Part shown: positions 41,699 through 50,917 of the stretch, one piece after another
Numbering within the stretch: the stretch's first letter is position 1
Layout of the letters: every line of letters starts with the position of its first letter
Source: Streptomyces humi
GTDB taxonomy: Bacteria > Actinomycetota > Actinomycetes > Streptomycetales > Streptomycetaceae
Direction of reading: 5' to 3'
NCBI RefSeq assembly: GCF_001005085.2
Contig: NZ_LBMU02000085.1
Coordinates: 37,737-101,736, forward strand
Length of the DNA stretch: 64,000 nt
Notes under the pieces: generated by a model
What the model was told of the DNA's origin: nothing
The model's input: the letters and a program-made list of their open reading frames with translations, nothing else
The model's database searches: none
Made by a program: the position numbers and the translations under genes

Positions 41699-42040
41699 TC
41701 GGTGACACTAACCGAAGCCGAGGTGTGATCGCCGTACGGTTGCCGTCCGTCGGGCGGAATCACGGCGCGGAAAACCGTTCGACGTGGGGCGACGCATCGG
41801 CAATGATCTGCGTCATGTTCCGGTACGCCTTCCTCCTCGCAGCATCCGCGGTCGCGGACGCGCCGAAGGCTGCCGTCCCCTTCCCGCTCTCGCCGGCCGC
41901 TGCCGACGGCGCCCGAAGCTGACCCTCCCCGGAACGTCCGGCGGACCCCGCAGGGGGAGGGTCGGCCGGCTCCCCGGGGTCCTCACGTCTCGCGTCCGAC
42001 GAGGCGTCTCTCCGTACCGAAGAGGTTTTGAGGCACAGCC
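41699..42040 (+). promoter_or_regulatory. Leader of tuf3, 342 bp, with a large hairpin
   Basis: No gene is supported, though a short Met-rich frame (MICVMFRYAFLLAASAVADA) occurs near 41803. A perfect 10-bp stem GACCCTCCCC (41921-41930) / GGGGAGGGTC (41954-41963) encloses 23 bases that contain a smaller GTCCG/CGGAC stem. It ends 77 bases before the tuf3 start and could act on tuf3 expression or end the upstream unit. Confidence 0.5.
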
Positions 42041-43216
42041 ATGCCCAAGACGGCGTACGTCCGCACCAAACCGCACCTGAACATCGGCACGATGGGTCAC
42101 GTCGACCACGGCAAGACCACCCTGACCGCCGCCATCACCAAGGTCCTCGCCGAGCGCGGCACCGGCACGTTCGTGCCGTTCGACCGCATCGACCGGGCCC
42201 CCGAGGAGGCCGCCCGCGGCATCACCATCAACATCGCGCACGTCGAGTACGAGACGGACACCCGGCACTACGCCCACGTGGACATGCCGGGTCATGCCGA
42301 CTACGTCAAGAACATGGTCACCGGAGCCGCGCAGCTCGACGGGGCGATCCTCGTCGTCTCCGCGCTCGACGGGGTCATGCCGCAGACCGCCGAACACGTG
42401 CTGCTCGCCCGGCAGGTGGGCGTCGACCACGTGGTGGTGGCGCTGAACAAGGCGGACTCGGCCGACGAGGAACTGGTCGAGCTCGTCGAGCTGGAGGTCC
42501 GCGAACTGCTCAGCGCGCACGGCTACGGCGGCGACTCGGTGCCCGTCGTCCGGGTCTCGGGGCTCAAGGCGCTGGAGGGGGACCCGCGTTGGACGGCGTC
42601 GATCGAGGCGCTGCTCGACGCGGTGGACACGTACGTGCCGATGCCGGAACGGTATCTGGACGCGCCGTTCCTGCTGCCGGTGGAGAACGTGCTGACCATC
42701 ACCGGCCGGGGCACGGTCGTGACCGGTGCCGTCGAGCGGGGGACCGTGCGGGTCGGCGACCGGGTCGAGGTGCTCGGCGCGGACGTCGAGACCGTCGTCA
42801 CCGGTCTGGAGACCTTCGGGAAGCCGATGGACGAGGCACAGGCAGGGGACAACGTGGCACTGCTGCTGCGCGGGGTGCCGCGGGACGCGGTCCGGCGCGG
42901 GCACGTGGTCGCGGCGCCGGGGAGCGTGGTGCCGGCGCGGCGGTTCTCGGCGCGGGTGTACGTGCTGTCGGGGCGCGAAGGAGGTCGTACGACTCCGGTC
43001 GCGACGGGGTACCGGCCGCAGTTCTACATCCGCACCGCGGACGTGGTGGGGGACGTCGACCTCGGTGAGGTGGCGGTCGCCCGGCCCGGGGACACGGTGG
43101 AGATGACCGTGGAGCTGGGCCGGGACGTGCCGCTGGAGGCGGGGCTGGGGTTCGCCATCCGCGAGGGCGGCCGGACCGTGGGCGCGGGGACCGTGACGGC
43201 CGTCCAGGGTTCGTAG
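42041..43216 (+). CDS. tuf3: Divergent elongation factor Tu (tuf3-type)
   Basis: A 391-residue EF-Tu. GTPase motifs are intact: GHVDHGKT, RGITINIAHVEYE, DMPGHADYVKNM (Met for the usual Cys), NKAD. Domains 2 and 3 follow. It is clearly shifted from housekeeping EF-Tu (for example VRRGHVVAAPGSVVPARRFS for the usual VERGQV). S. coelicolor and S. ramocissimus have such a tuf3, expressed under stringent-type conditions in the literature. It is not beside fus or ribosomal genes, which also fits. ATG at 42041 has GAGG 9 bases before. Confidence 0.92.
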   Translation: MPKTAYVRTKPHLNIGTMGHVDHGKTTLTAAITKVLAERGTGTFVPFDRIDRAPEEAARGITINIAHVEYETDTRHYAHVDMPGHADYVKNMVTGAAQLDGAILVVSALDGVMPQTAEHVLLARQVGVDHVVVALNKADSADEELVELVELEVRELLSAHGYGGDSVPVVRVSGLKALEGDPRWTASIEALLDAVDTYVPMPERYLDAPFLLPVENVLTITGRGTVVTGAVERGTVRVGDRVEVLGADVETVVTGLETFGKPMDEAQAGDNVALLLRGVPRDAVRRGHVVAAPGSVVPARRFSARVYVLSGREGGRTTPVATGYRPQFYIRTADVVGDVDLGEVAVARPGDTVEMTVELGRDVPLEAGLGFAIREGGRTVGAGTVTAVQGS

Positions 43217-43257
43217 CGGGTCGCGGTGCGCGGGGGACCGCGGGGGCCGATGTGGCT

Positions 43258-43362
43258 CGTCGCGCGGTTCCCCGCGTCCCTTTCGGGACGCTGTCGCGGT
43301 CGTCGGCCGAGCGCGCGCGGCGGGGCCGCATGCCGACGCGGTCCCGCGTCCCTCTCGGGGCG
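43258..43362. repeat. Diverged copies of the dispersed repeat
   Basis: CGTCGCGCGGTTCCCCGCGT followed by CCCTTTCGGGACG (43258-43290) and a truncated copy GTCCCGCGTCCCTCTCGGGG (43341-43360) both match the core at 40895 with substitutions. The repeat lies between tuf3 and the spermidine-synthase-like gene. Confidence 0.7.
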
Positions 43363-43419
43363 TTCGCGCGGGCCTCGTACCAGTGCGCCGCGGTCCGTTC
43401 ACGGGGCGACAATGGGGGC

Positions 43420-44265
43420 GTGAACGAATCCATACCCGTCGTCCGTGCCACCGAGTACGGCACGGCCAGGCTGATGCCCGACGTCGATCGGGAGCGGGCC
43501 TGGTTGCTGACCGTCGACGGGGCGCCGCAGTCGTACGTCGACCTCGACGAACCGACGTACCTGGAGTTCGAGTACACGCGGCGGCTCGGGTACGTGCTGG
43601 ACGCCGTGGCCGAGGCCGGGGCCGCTCTCGACGTGCTGCATCTCGGCGGGGGCGCGCTCACCCTGCCGCGGTACGTGGCGGCCACCCGCGCCGGGTCCCG
43701 GCAGGACGTCGTGGACGCCGACCGGGGGCTGCTGGACCTGGTCACCGAGCATCTGCCGCTGGCGGACGGCGCCGGGATCGCGCTGCACGCGGCCGACGCC
43801 CGGAGCTGGCTGGAGGGGGCACCCGGGGACTCCGCCGACGTGATCATCGGCGATGTCTTCGGCGGCTCCCGGATCCCCGCGCACCTGACCTCGCTGGGCT
43901 ACGCCCGGGAGGCCGAACGGGTGCTGCGCGGCGACGGGATGTACCTGGCGAACCTCGCGGACTCCGCACCCTTCGCCTTCCTGCGCTCGCAACTCGCCAC
44001 GTTCGGAGCCGTGTTCGAGGAGCTGGCGGTCATCGCCGAGCCGGGGGTGCTGCGCGGCCGACGGTTCGGCAACGCGGTGCTGATCGCCTCGCACCGGCCG
44101 ATCGACGCCGGTGCGCTGGCCCGTCGAACGGCCGCCGACGCCTTTCCGGCGCGAGTCGAACACGGCACCGCGCTGCGGGAGTTCGTCGGCGGCACCCGGC
44201 CGGTCGGGGACGCGGACGCGGTGCCGTCACCCGAGCCCCCCGGCGGAGCGTTCGGCATCGGGTGA
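43420..44265 (+). CDS. Spermidine-synthase-like methyltransferase-fold protein
   Basis: A 281-residue protein. The SAM/dcSAM-type nucleotide motif VLHLGGGALTLPRYVAATR is at about residue 71 and the acidic DVVDADRGLLDLV and DVIIGDVFGGSRIP follow, as in the PABP/spermidine synthase-like family. The N-terminal beta domain of true spermidine synthases seems shortened. Actual polyamine activity is uncertain. GTG at 43420. Its 3' end overlaps the convergent MFS gene by 39 bases. Confidence 0.8.
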   Translation: MNESIPVVRATEYGTARLMPDVDRERAWLLTVDGAPQSYVDLDEPTYLEFEYTRRLGYVLDAVAEAGAALDVLHLGGGALTLPRYVAATRAGSRQDVVDADRGLLDLVTEHLPLADGAGIALHAADARSWLEGAPGDSADVIIGDVFGGSRIPAHLTSLGYAREAERVLRGDGMYLANLADSAPFAFLRSQLATFGAVFEELAVIAEPGVLRGRRFGNAVLIASHRPIDAGALARRTAADAFPARVEHGTALREFVGGTRPVGDADAVPSPEPPGGAFGIG

Positions 44266-45537
44266 CGCGGACGCGGGCCGTTCGGTGACCGGGACCGTGC
44301 GGCGGGTGAGGTTGCGCACGTCCGGCACGAGGAGCACCGCGGCCGTGACGACCACGATCACACAGGCGCAGCCCCACAGCGCGGCGCCGAGGCCGAAGGC
44401 CTGCTCCGCGGGGCCCGCGAGCGCCATCGCCAGCGGCAGCAGGGAGACCGAGCCGAACCAGTCGTACGCCGAGACCCGGGAGAGCTTCTCCTCGGGTATC
44501 TCCTGGTGCAGCGCGGTCATCCAGGAGACACCGAAGACCTCCACCGTCACCCCGGTCACGAACATCACCACGTAGAGGACGCCCACCGGCACCGGTACCG
44601 CCAGGGCCGCGGAGGGCAGGGCCAGCGGGAAGATGCAGAGAGTGCCGACGAACAGCAGCCGGCGGGGCTTCCAACGGGTCATCAGGAGGGCGCCGGCCGC
44701 CGTGCCCGCGCCGAACGCGGCCAGGGCGAGGCCCCAGGGGCCAGGACCGCCGAGGCTGTTGCGTGCCACCAGCGGGCCGTAGACCGCGTCGGCGGCGCCC
44801 AGCACGGCGTTGGCGATCGAGAACTGGACGACGATGCCCCACAGCCAGGGGCGGCCCGTGAACTCCCGCCAGCCGTCCCGCAGGTCCGCCAGCATCCCGC
44901 CACCCGGAGCGCGCGGCGGAACATGGCTGACGTCGAGGAACGAACGCAGCGTCCCGGCGACCGCGAACGCCGCCGCGTCCACCGCCAGCACCCAGCCCGG
45001 GCCCACCGCCGCCACCAGAGCGCCGCCGAGCGCCGCACCGCCCAGGGCCGCGCCCTGCATGGCCATCCGGAACACGGCGAACGCGCGGCCCGCCTGTTCC
45101 CCGCTCACCGAGGACAGCAGCATGCCCTCCGCCGCCGGGCTGAAGAACGCCTGGCCGGTGCCGCCGAGCGCGGTGAGCAGCATCATCTGCCACAACCGGG
45201 GCTGGCCGGCGAGCACGAGAGCGGCGAAGGCGCCCTGGGAGAGGAAGTTCAGGGTGTTGGCCGCGACCATCACGCGGTGGCGGGGGAAACGGTCCGCCAC
45301 CGCGCCGCCGACGAGCAGGAACAACACCAGCGGGAGGGTGCGGGCGGCGGCCACCAGGCCGACGTCCCCGGCGTCACCGCCCGCGTCCAGCACCGCGAAC
45401 GCGGCGGCGATCAGCGAGCCGTTGGCACCCAGGCTCGTCACGATCGCCGCCGCGGTCAGCAGACTGTAGTTGCGGCCCGCCCAGGCGGGTCTGCGCAGGC
45501 GGGCGGGGCTGCCGGGGGAGTCGGAGGTGGAGGTCAC
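44227..45537 (-). CDS. MFS transporter
   Basis: A 436-residue 12-TMS major facilitator of the enterobactin/macrolide exporter-like group. VGGAVADRFPRHRVMVAANT is the loop 2-3 motif and AFFSPAAEGMLLSSVSGEQA the typical next block. It probably exports a small molecule or drug. GTG at 45537 is chosen over a TTG at 45573. Hypothetical pairing with the neighbour is not supported because the genes converge. Confidence 0.88.
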   Translation of the reverse strand: MTSTSDSPGSPARLRRPAWAGRNYSLLTAAAIVTSLGANGSLIAAAFAVLDAGGDAGDVGLVAAARTLPLVLFLLVGGAVADRFPRHRVMVAANTLNFLSQGAFAALVLAGQPRLWQMMLLTALGGTGQAFFSPAAEGMLLSSVSGEQAGRAFAVFRMAMQGAALGGAALGGALVAAVGPGWVLAVDAAAFAVAGTLRSFLDVSHVPPRAPGGGMLADLRDGWREFTGRPWLWGIVVQFSIANAVLGAADAVYGPLVARNSLGGPGPWGLALAAFGAGTAAGALLMTRWKPRRLLFVGTLCIFPLALPSAALAVPVPVGVLYVVMFVTGVTVEVFGVSWMTALHQEIPEEKLSRVSAYDWFGSVSLLPLAMALAGPAEQAFGLGAALWGCACVIVVVTAAVLLVPDVRNLTRRTVPVTERPASASPDAERSAGGLG

Positions 45538-45605
45538 CGCCTGACTATCCCCGGCCGGGACCGGGCTTGCCAAACCGTGTGCCGGCCGTCAAGCCCCTGA
45601 TCCGG

Positions 45606-46619
45606 TCAGCCCCCCGTCGGGGTGCCGTGCAGCCGGACCGTGCTGAGGATCTTCATGATCGTCGCGGTCGGGACCTCGCCGTTCACGCCCTTGGCGCCGT
45701 AGAAGTCCCAGGACACCAGGTCCCCGGCCGAGTTCTCGAAGCCGAACGTGATCGCCTTGCCGTCGCTCGCGCACTTGCCCTTGTCCGGGGTGTTGGTCGA
45801 ACGGGCCCACGCGTAGGCGCCCTTGAGGCCCGAGGCGGTGGTGTAGGCGGTGGCCTTCTTGTCGTAGCCGATGCTCTTCTTGTCCGGATACGTGTAGCCG
45901 CCGTACACCCACCAGGGAACCTCGCGGACGGCCGCGTCGCCCGGGGTCTTCGCGCCGCTCTCGCCCTTGGTGCCGACCGCCGCGAGCGCGGTGTCCTCGG
46001 ACCTGCCGTCCTTGTCGTCGTCGCTCGTGCACCACTTGGACTTGTACTGGGCGGGCGCCGACATCGTGATGATCGGCTTGCCCGCCTTGTCCTCGAAGCC
46101 GACGGACGTGCCAGAGGTGAGCACCTCCCAGTCGGCCGGCACGTCGAAGGCCGTGCCCCACTTGGGGTTCACGACGGTCTTCCAGCCCGCGACCGTCGGC
46201 TTCTCGCCGCTGTCGTCACCGCGCGGGTTGTCGTCGGCCGAGGCCGAGGACGAGGCGGACGCGGCATGCGAAGGCGTCGGCGACTGGCTGGTCCCCTGGT
46301 TCTTCCCGTCGTCCGCCCTGTCGTCCTTCTTGCCGCCGAGCACCAGGAAACCGGTCACGCCGGCCGCCACCACGACGGCCGCGGCCGCCACGATCGCGAC
46401 CACCTTCGTGCGGTTGCCGCCGCCCCCGCCCTGCGGTGCCTGCGGCGTGCCGGCGGGCCCCGGGGGACCCCACTGCGGCTGCTGCCCGTACCCGCCCGGC
46501 TGCGGGTACTGCTGGTAGCCGGGCTGCTGGTACGGATTCGGCTGCTGGTAACCCGGTTGCTGGTACGGGTTCTGCTGCGGGTTCTGCTCGCCCCCTGGCG
46601 GCTGCTGTTCTGGCCACAT
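45606..46619 (-). CDS. Pro/Gln-rich single-pass membrane protein
   Basis: A 337-residue protein. N-terminal cytoplasmic tail with NPYQQPGYQQ-type repeats, one membrane segment (VVAIVAAAAVVVAAGVTGFL), a Ser/Thr/Asp-rich stalk and an extracellular domain of about 190 residues (VNPKWGTAFDVPADWEVLTS, MSAPAQYKSKWCTSDDD) resembling the DUF8017 group. Two Cys in the outer domain may pair. Role unknown. ATG at 46619. Confidence 0.78.
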   Translation of the reverse strand: MWPEQQPPGGEQNPQQNPYQQPGYQQPNPYQQPGYQQYPQPGGYGQQPQWGPPGPAGTPQAPQGGGGGNRTKVVAIVAAAAVVVAAGVTGFLVLGGKKDDRADDGKNQGTSQSPTPSHAASASSSASADDNPRGDDSGEKPTVAGWKTVVNPKWGTAFDVPADWEVLTSGTSVGFEDKAGKPIITMSAPAQYKSKWCTSDDDKDGRSEDTALAAVGTKGESGAKTPGDAAVREVPWWVYGGYTYPDKKSIGYDKKATAYTTASGLKGAYAWARSTNTPDKGKCASDGKAITFGFENSAGDLVSWDFYGAKGVNGEVPTATIMKILSTVRLHGTPTGG

Positions 46620-46789
46620 GGCTCGTAACCCTAGTCCCGCCCAGGACACGATTCGGTCACCGGACCTCGGCGGGGGCGTACCGAAACACCGGCCCGGCGG
46701 GTGGGGTACGGGTTCGCCGGACCGGTGTCGGGCTTCCGCGGGGCACCGGCTCTGGTCAGGCTCGGCTACCCGTGAGTAACATGGCCGTC

Positions 46790-47242
46790 ATGAGCGCAGA
46801 CCAGATGTCGATCGGCGAGATGCTCGCCGCCACGGTCCCGATGGTGCGGACCCTCAACCTGGAGTACCTGGAGACGACTCCGGAGCGGGCCGTGCTGGCG
46901 CTCCCGGACCAGGGCGACTTCCACAACCACATCGGCGGCCCGCACGCGGGGGCGATGTTCACCCTCGCCGAGTCCGCGAGCGGGGCGATCGTCCTCGCCG
47001 CCTTCGGCGACCAGCTCTCCCGTGCCGTGCCGCTCGCGGTCAGCGCCGAGATCGCCTACAAGAAGGTCGCCCTCGGTCCGGTCACGGCCACCGCGACCCT
47101 GGGCCGCCCGGTCGCCGACGTCGTCGCCGAACTCGACGCGGGCAAGCGGCCCGAGTTCCCGGTCGCCGTGGCCATCACGCGCGAGGACGGCGCGGTGACG
47201 GGCGAGATGACGGTCGTCTGGACGCTGCGCCCGAACAACTGA
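46790..47242 (+). CDS. Hotdog-fold thioesterase-like protein (PaaI/DUF4442)
   Basis: A 150-residue hotdog protein: FHNHIGGPHAGAMFTLAESA is the PaaI-type active-site helix and AEIAYKKVALGPVTATATLG the next strands. It would hydrolyse an acyl-CoA or bind it. Start ATG 46790; an ATG nine bases earlier at 46781 is possible. It stands alone. Confidence 0.83.
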   Translation: MSADQMSIGEMLAATVPMVRTLNLEYLETTPERAVLALPDQGDFHNHIGGPHAGAMFTLAESASGAIVLAAFGDQLSRAVPLAVSAEIAYKKVALGPVTATATLGRPVADVVAELDAGKRPEFPVAVAITREDGAVTGEMTVVWTLRPNN

Positions 47243-47310
47243 GGCGATCCGCGGGACGCCGGACGGGGTGAGGGGCGGCGGATCCTCGCCCGGCCCCTTG
47301 CGTGGGCCGC

Positions 47311-48273
47311 TCAGGCGGCGCGGCTCTCTTCCCGCCCGGCCCCTTCCTCCTCCGGCAGGGCCGCCACGAACTCCCGCAGCCAGGCCGTGAACTCGGGCCC
47401 CAGGTCCGGCCGTTCACACGCCAGCCGGACCACCGTGCGCAGGTAGTCCCCCTTGTCGCCGGTGTCGTAGCGCAGTCCGTCGAAGACCACCCCGTGCACG
47501 GTGCCGCCCGCGGCCAGCTCCTGGAGCGCGTCGGTCAGCTGGATCTCGCCGCCCCGGCCGGGCGCGGTCCGCTCCAGGACGTCGAAGACCCGCGGGTCGA
47601 GGACGTAGCGGCCGATGACCGCGTAGTTGCTCGGCGCGTGCTCCTGGGCCGGCTTCTCCACCAGCCCGGTCACCCTGACCACCCCGTCCTCGCCGGTGGC
47701 CTCGACGGCGGCGCAGCCGTAGAGGTGGACCTGTGACGGGTCGACCTCCATCAATGCCACGACACTGCCCTGGTAGCGGTCGCGGACGTCCAGCATCCTG
47801 CTGAGCAGGGTCTCGCGGGCGTCGATCAGGTCGTCGCCGAGGAGCACCGCGAAGGGCTGGTCGCCCACGTGGTGCCTGGCGCACAGCACCGCGTGGCCGA
47901 GGCCCAGCGGGTCGCCCTGCCGGATGTGGTGGATGTCGGCGAGCCGGGCCGGGTCGCGCACGGCGTCCAGGCGCACGGTGTCGCCCTTGGCGGCCAGCGC
48001 CTGCTCCAGCTCGAAGGCATGGTCGAAGTGGTCCTCGATGGCCCGCTTGTGCCGCCCGGTCACCATCAGGATGTCGTCGAGCCCGGCCTTGGCCGCCTCC
48101 TCGACGACGTACTGGATGGCCGGCTTGTCGACGACCGGCAGCATCTCCTTCGGTGTCGCCTTGGTGGCGGGCAGGAACCGGGTGCCGAGCCCGGCGGCCG
48201 GCACGACGGCCTTGCGCACCGGCCGGGCGGACGCGGGGACGGGGGAAGGTGACGGGGAGTGGGGGGCGATCAT
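47311..48273 (-). CDS. galU: UTP-glucose-1-phosphate uridylyltransferase
   Basis: Makes UDP-glucose for cell-wall and exopolysaccharide synthesis. The 320-residue protein shows AAGLGTRFLPATKATPKEML near residue 26, VDKPAIQYVVEEA, LLGDDLID and KPAQEHAPSNYAVIGRYVLD, all GalU landmarks. The start is a choice: ATG 48273 or 48282, neither with a clear ribosome site. Streptomyces usually have another galU, so this may be a second copy. Confidence 0.93.
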   Translation of the reverse strand: MIAPHSPSPSPVPASARPVRKAVVPAAGLGTRFLPATKATPKEMLPVVDKPAIQYVVEEAAKAGLDDILMVTGRHKRAIEDHFDHAFELEQALAAKGDTVRLDAVRDPARLADIHHIRQGDPLGLGHAVLCARHHVGDQPFAVLLGDDLIDARETLLSRMLDVRDRYQGSVVALMEVDPSQVHLYGCAAVEATGEDGVVRVTGLVEKPAQEHAPSNYAVIGRYVLDPRVFDVLERTAPGRGGEIQLTDALQELAAGGTVHGVVFDGLRYDTGDKGDYLRTVVRLACERPDLGPEFTAWLREFVAALPEEEGAGREESRAA

Positions 48274-48688
48274 GCGGCACATGGTGGTGCACCGGGATGA
48301 GAGCGGGCCGAGAGAAACATGGGAGACGGCTGTGGAACGCGGGCGTCCGTCGGCTTCGAGTACGCGTGCCGAGAGTTGAAGATTTCGTGTCTCATCGGGT
48401 TCTTGACGCACACAAGTTGAACCTGCGCGGCCGCTGAATGACCTTAGGGCGCGGATACCGCCGGTAACTTATCTGAATTCCCTCGACTTTGAACTTCGGT
48501 CATCCTGACTTCTTGTTTCCTGTGAGGGGCGTGTGCGAAGGTGAGCCTCCGCGCGGGAGGGTCCAGAGGCCGGTACGGGTCGAACGGCCGGTCCTTATGG
48601 GCTCCAAAAGGTACGCACCAATCAGGCACTGCATTCCGTCAGGGCGCCATTTCGCATGCCGTCCTGCGGCTCGGAAGGAAATGGTTCA
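48274..48688. other. Intergenic region, 415 bp
   Basis: The divergent promoter region of galU and the ricin-type protein. It is AT-richer than its flanks near 48370-48520. No convincing gene or perfect inverted repeat was found; individual promoter boxes could not be fixed. Confidence 0.35.
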
Positions 48689-50536
48689 GTGCAATCCCCC
48701 TACCCCCCACGGCCGCCTTACCCGCCTCGCCCCGGTTCGACTCCGGGGGAGTCCGACCGCGATCTCGTCGCCGAACTCGCCGCGGAGCCCGCCGCCCGGC
48801 ATCATGCCGTCGCCCTGCTGCTGGCCCGGCACTGGCGCGCCACCTGCGAGTACGCCATCGTCTGTCTCGCCTCCGCCACGCCCGCCGCGCAACTGGTCGC
48901 CAGTGCCGCGTTCGAACGGGTCCTCGGCCGGCTCGCCGGCGGCGCGGTCGGCGGCGCCCTGCGCCCGCAGCTGCTCGTGGCCGTACGGGAGACGGTCCGC
49001 GCTTGGGCCGCAGACGAAGCCATTTCCGTGGTCGTGCCGGAACTGCGCAAAACGACCGGCGGCCGTGGACTCGGCGCCGCGAGACCCGGGACCCCGGAAA
49101 GGCGGCAACTCGCGGAGCGTGCTTTCCAGGCACTTCCGGGAGCCTCGCAATGCCTTCTGTGGCACACCGAGGTCGAAGCAGAACCCATAAACATACCCGC
49201 TGGTCTGCTGGGTGTCGACACCGGTACCGCGACAGCCGCTCTGGACCAGGCCCGCGAGCAATTCAGGACGGGCCTGGTGCGCGCCCACCGGGAACTCGCG
49301 CCCTCGAAGGAATGCCGCTTCTACAACCGTCTCCTCGACGTCCCCATGCGCCGGGGCGGCTCGCTGCTCCCCGATGTGCAGCGGCATCTCACGGAGTGCC
49401 GGTACTGCCGGTACGCCGCCGAACAGCTCAGCCATTTCGACGGCGGTCTTGAACACCTGCTCGCCGAGACCGTGCTCGGCTGGGGCGCGCGCCGCTACCT
49501 CGACACGCGGCCCGGCCGCGGTGCCGCCGTCGAGGCGTGGCCGACCGGTGCCGGAGCCGGTGCCGGCGCCGGACCGGGGCAGCCGGCCGCGTCCGGCGGA
49601 CGGCACCGCACCGTGTCCGAGGGCGGCCGGCGCAAGGCGCTGGCCCTCGGCGTCGGCCTGGTCTCCCTCGTGCTGCTCGCCACCGTGCTGGCGGCCAGGA
49701 GCTGGTCCGACGACAACGGTGTCCCGCACCCCGGTGCCACCACCTGGGGCGCCCCCGGCTTCGGCACCACCCGCTCCGGCCCCGCCGCCGATCCGTCCGC
49801 CGGGGCCTCCCCGTCGCCGGCCTCCGTGGGGGAGCCGGTGGAGGTGGCGCACGGCAGACTGCGCAGCCTGGACAGCGGGCTCTGCGTCGACGTGCGCGGC
49901 GGACGGGTGCGGGCGGGCGCCGAACCGCGGCTCGGCACATGTTCCGACGCCGGCTCCCAGCAGTGGTCGTACCAGGACGACGGCATGCTGCGCAGCGCGG
50001 TCGACCCGACCCTCTGCCTGGTCGCCGACCCGGCCGCGCGCGGTGTCGTGGTCGCCGGCTGTCTGGTGCACGCGGGAGAGGTGTCGTACGACCTGACGGT
50101 GCGCGGGGAGCTCCTGCTCCGCTGGCGCAGGGACCTCGCGCTGGCCGTGGACGCCGCCCGGGTGGTGGTGGCCCGGCGCGACGGCTCGTTCGCGCAGCGC
50201 TGGGACCTCCAGTCGGCGAGCGGCGACCCGGCGGGGGCGCCCCGGGCCACGCCCTCCGCGACGCCCCCGGCGGAACCGGACCAGCCGTCCGGGACGCCCG
50301 CGCGCCCGGCTCCGGGACGGGAGGCGTCCGGCGGGTCGGAGCAGCCGTACAGCACGCGGGTCGCGCAGGCCGGGGCCCCCGACCGCCCCGTCACCGTCGT
50401 CCCGCCCACACCCGTCGGCATCACGGAACACACCGCCCCGGCGACCCCGCTCGCGACGACGGCCGACGACGTCCTTCGCTCCGTACCGCAGGCCGTCACG
50501 GCCACCCTGACCGGAGCGACAAGCCTGCTCGGCTGA
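48689..50536 (+). CDS. Membrane-anchored protein with zinc-finger-like segment and ricin-type lectin
   Basis: A 615-residue protein. N-terminal YPPRPPYPPRPG tail, a helical region of about 200 residues reminiscent of sigma-factor or ECF-like proteins, a zf-HC2-like HLTECRYCRYAAEQL at about residue 232, a membrane segment (ALALGVGLVSLVLLATVLAA, about 315-337), and outside a beta-trefoil ricin domain (about 390-510: RLRSLDSGLCVDVRGG, GSQQWSYQDDGML, SAVDPTLCLV) and a Pro/Thr tail. It may couple outside carbohydrate binding to an inside regulator (inference). GTG at 48689 has GGAAGGAA 9 bases before. Confidence 0.75.
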   Translation: MQSPYPPRPPYPPRPGSTPGESDRDLVAELAAEPAARHHAVALLLARHWRATCEYAIVCLASATPAAQLVASAAFERVLGRLAGGAVGGALRPQLLVAVRETVRAWAADEAISVVVPELRKTTGGRGLGAARPGTPERRQLAERAFQALPGASQCLLWHTEVEAEPINIPAGLLGVDTGTATAALDQAREQFRTGLVRAHRELAPSKECRFYNRLLDVPMRRGGSLLPDVQRHLTECRYCRYAAEQLSHFDGGLEHLLAETVLGWGARRYLDTRPGRGAAVEAWPTGAGAGAGAGPGQPAASGGRHRTVSEGGRRKALALGVGLVSLVLLATVLAARSWSDDNGVPHPGATTWGAPGFGTTRSGPAADPSAGASPSPASVGEPVEVAHGRLRSLDSGLCVDVRGGRVRAGAEPRLGTCSDAGSQQWSYQDDGMLRSAVDPTLCLVADPAARGVVVAGCLVHAGEVSYDLTVRGELLLRWRRDLALAVDAARVVVARRDGSFAQRWDLQSASGDPAGAPRATPSATPPAEPDQPSGTPARPAPGREASGGSEQPYSTRVAQAGAPDRPVTVVPPTPVGITEHTAPATPLATTADDVLRSVPQAVTATLTGATSLLG

Positions 50537-50917
50537 CGTGCCCACCCACCTGGGCCGACGAGTCCACCTGCCTGGTCGATGAGTTGGCCCACAGCATCGG
50601 TGCGCAGGGTTTCTCTGGTGGGTGAGTTGGTCCCTCTGGTCGGTGGGTCGGGCTCGTCCGGTGGGTGAGTGGGTTCGGCGGTGCTGTCAACTGGTGCACC
50701 GCGTTCGGGTCTTGGCGGCTTCGGGGCGGTTCTTGTTCAGATCGTTGACACGAGTCACCTCCGGATCTACGTTTCCGACGCGCCGGTGGTGCGGTCGGCG
50801 GGTCGTCAAGGTCGTGCGGCGGGTGCCGCGTTCACAGGCCGAACGCGGTCCGGGCGGCGCCCGGGCGCGGCTCGCGGTCCACATCGTCGTGCCCGCACAC
50901 CGAAGGAGTGACGGATC
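50537..50917 (+). promoter_or_regulatory. Intergenic region with GH3 gene promoter
   Basis: The first part (50600-50700) contains repeated GGTGGGTGAGTnGG and CTGGTnGGTGGGT blocks and no gene. TTGACA (50745-50750), 17-base spacer, TACGTT (50768-50773) is a strong sigma-70-like promoter about 145 bases before the GH3 start, leaving a long leader. Confidence 0.65.

Noticed and set aside
41803..41922. Short Met-rich frame in the tuf3 leader
   Set aside because: Could be an attenuator peptide, but it has no ribosome site and no conserved feature; not enough to call a gene.
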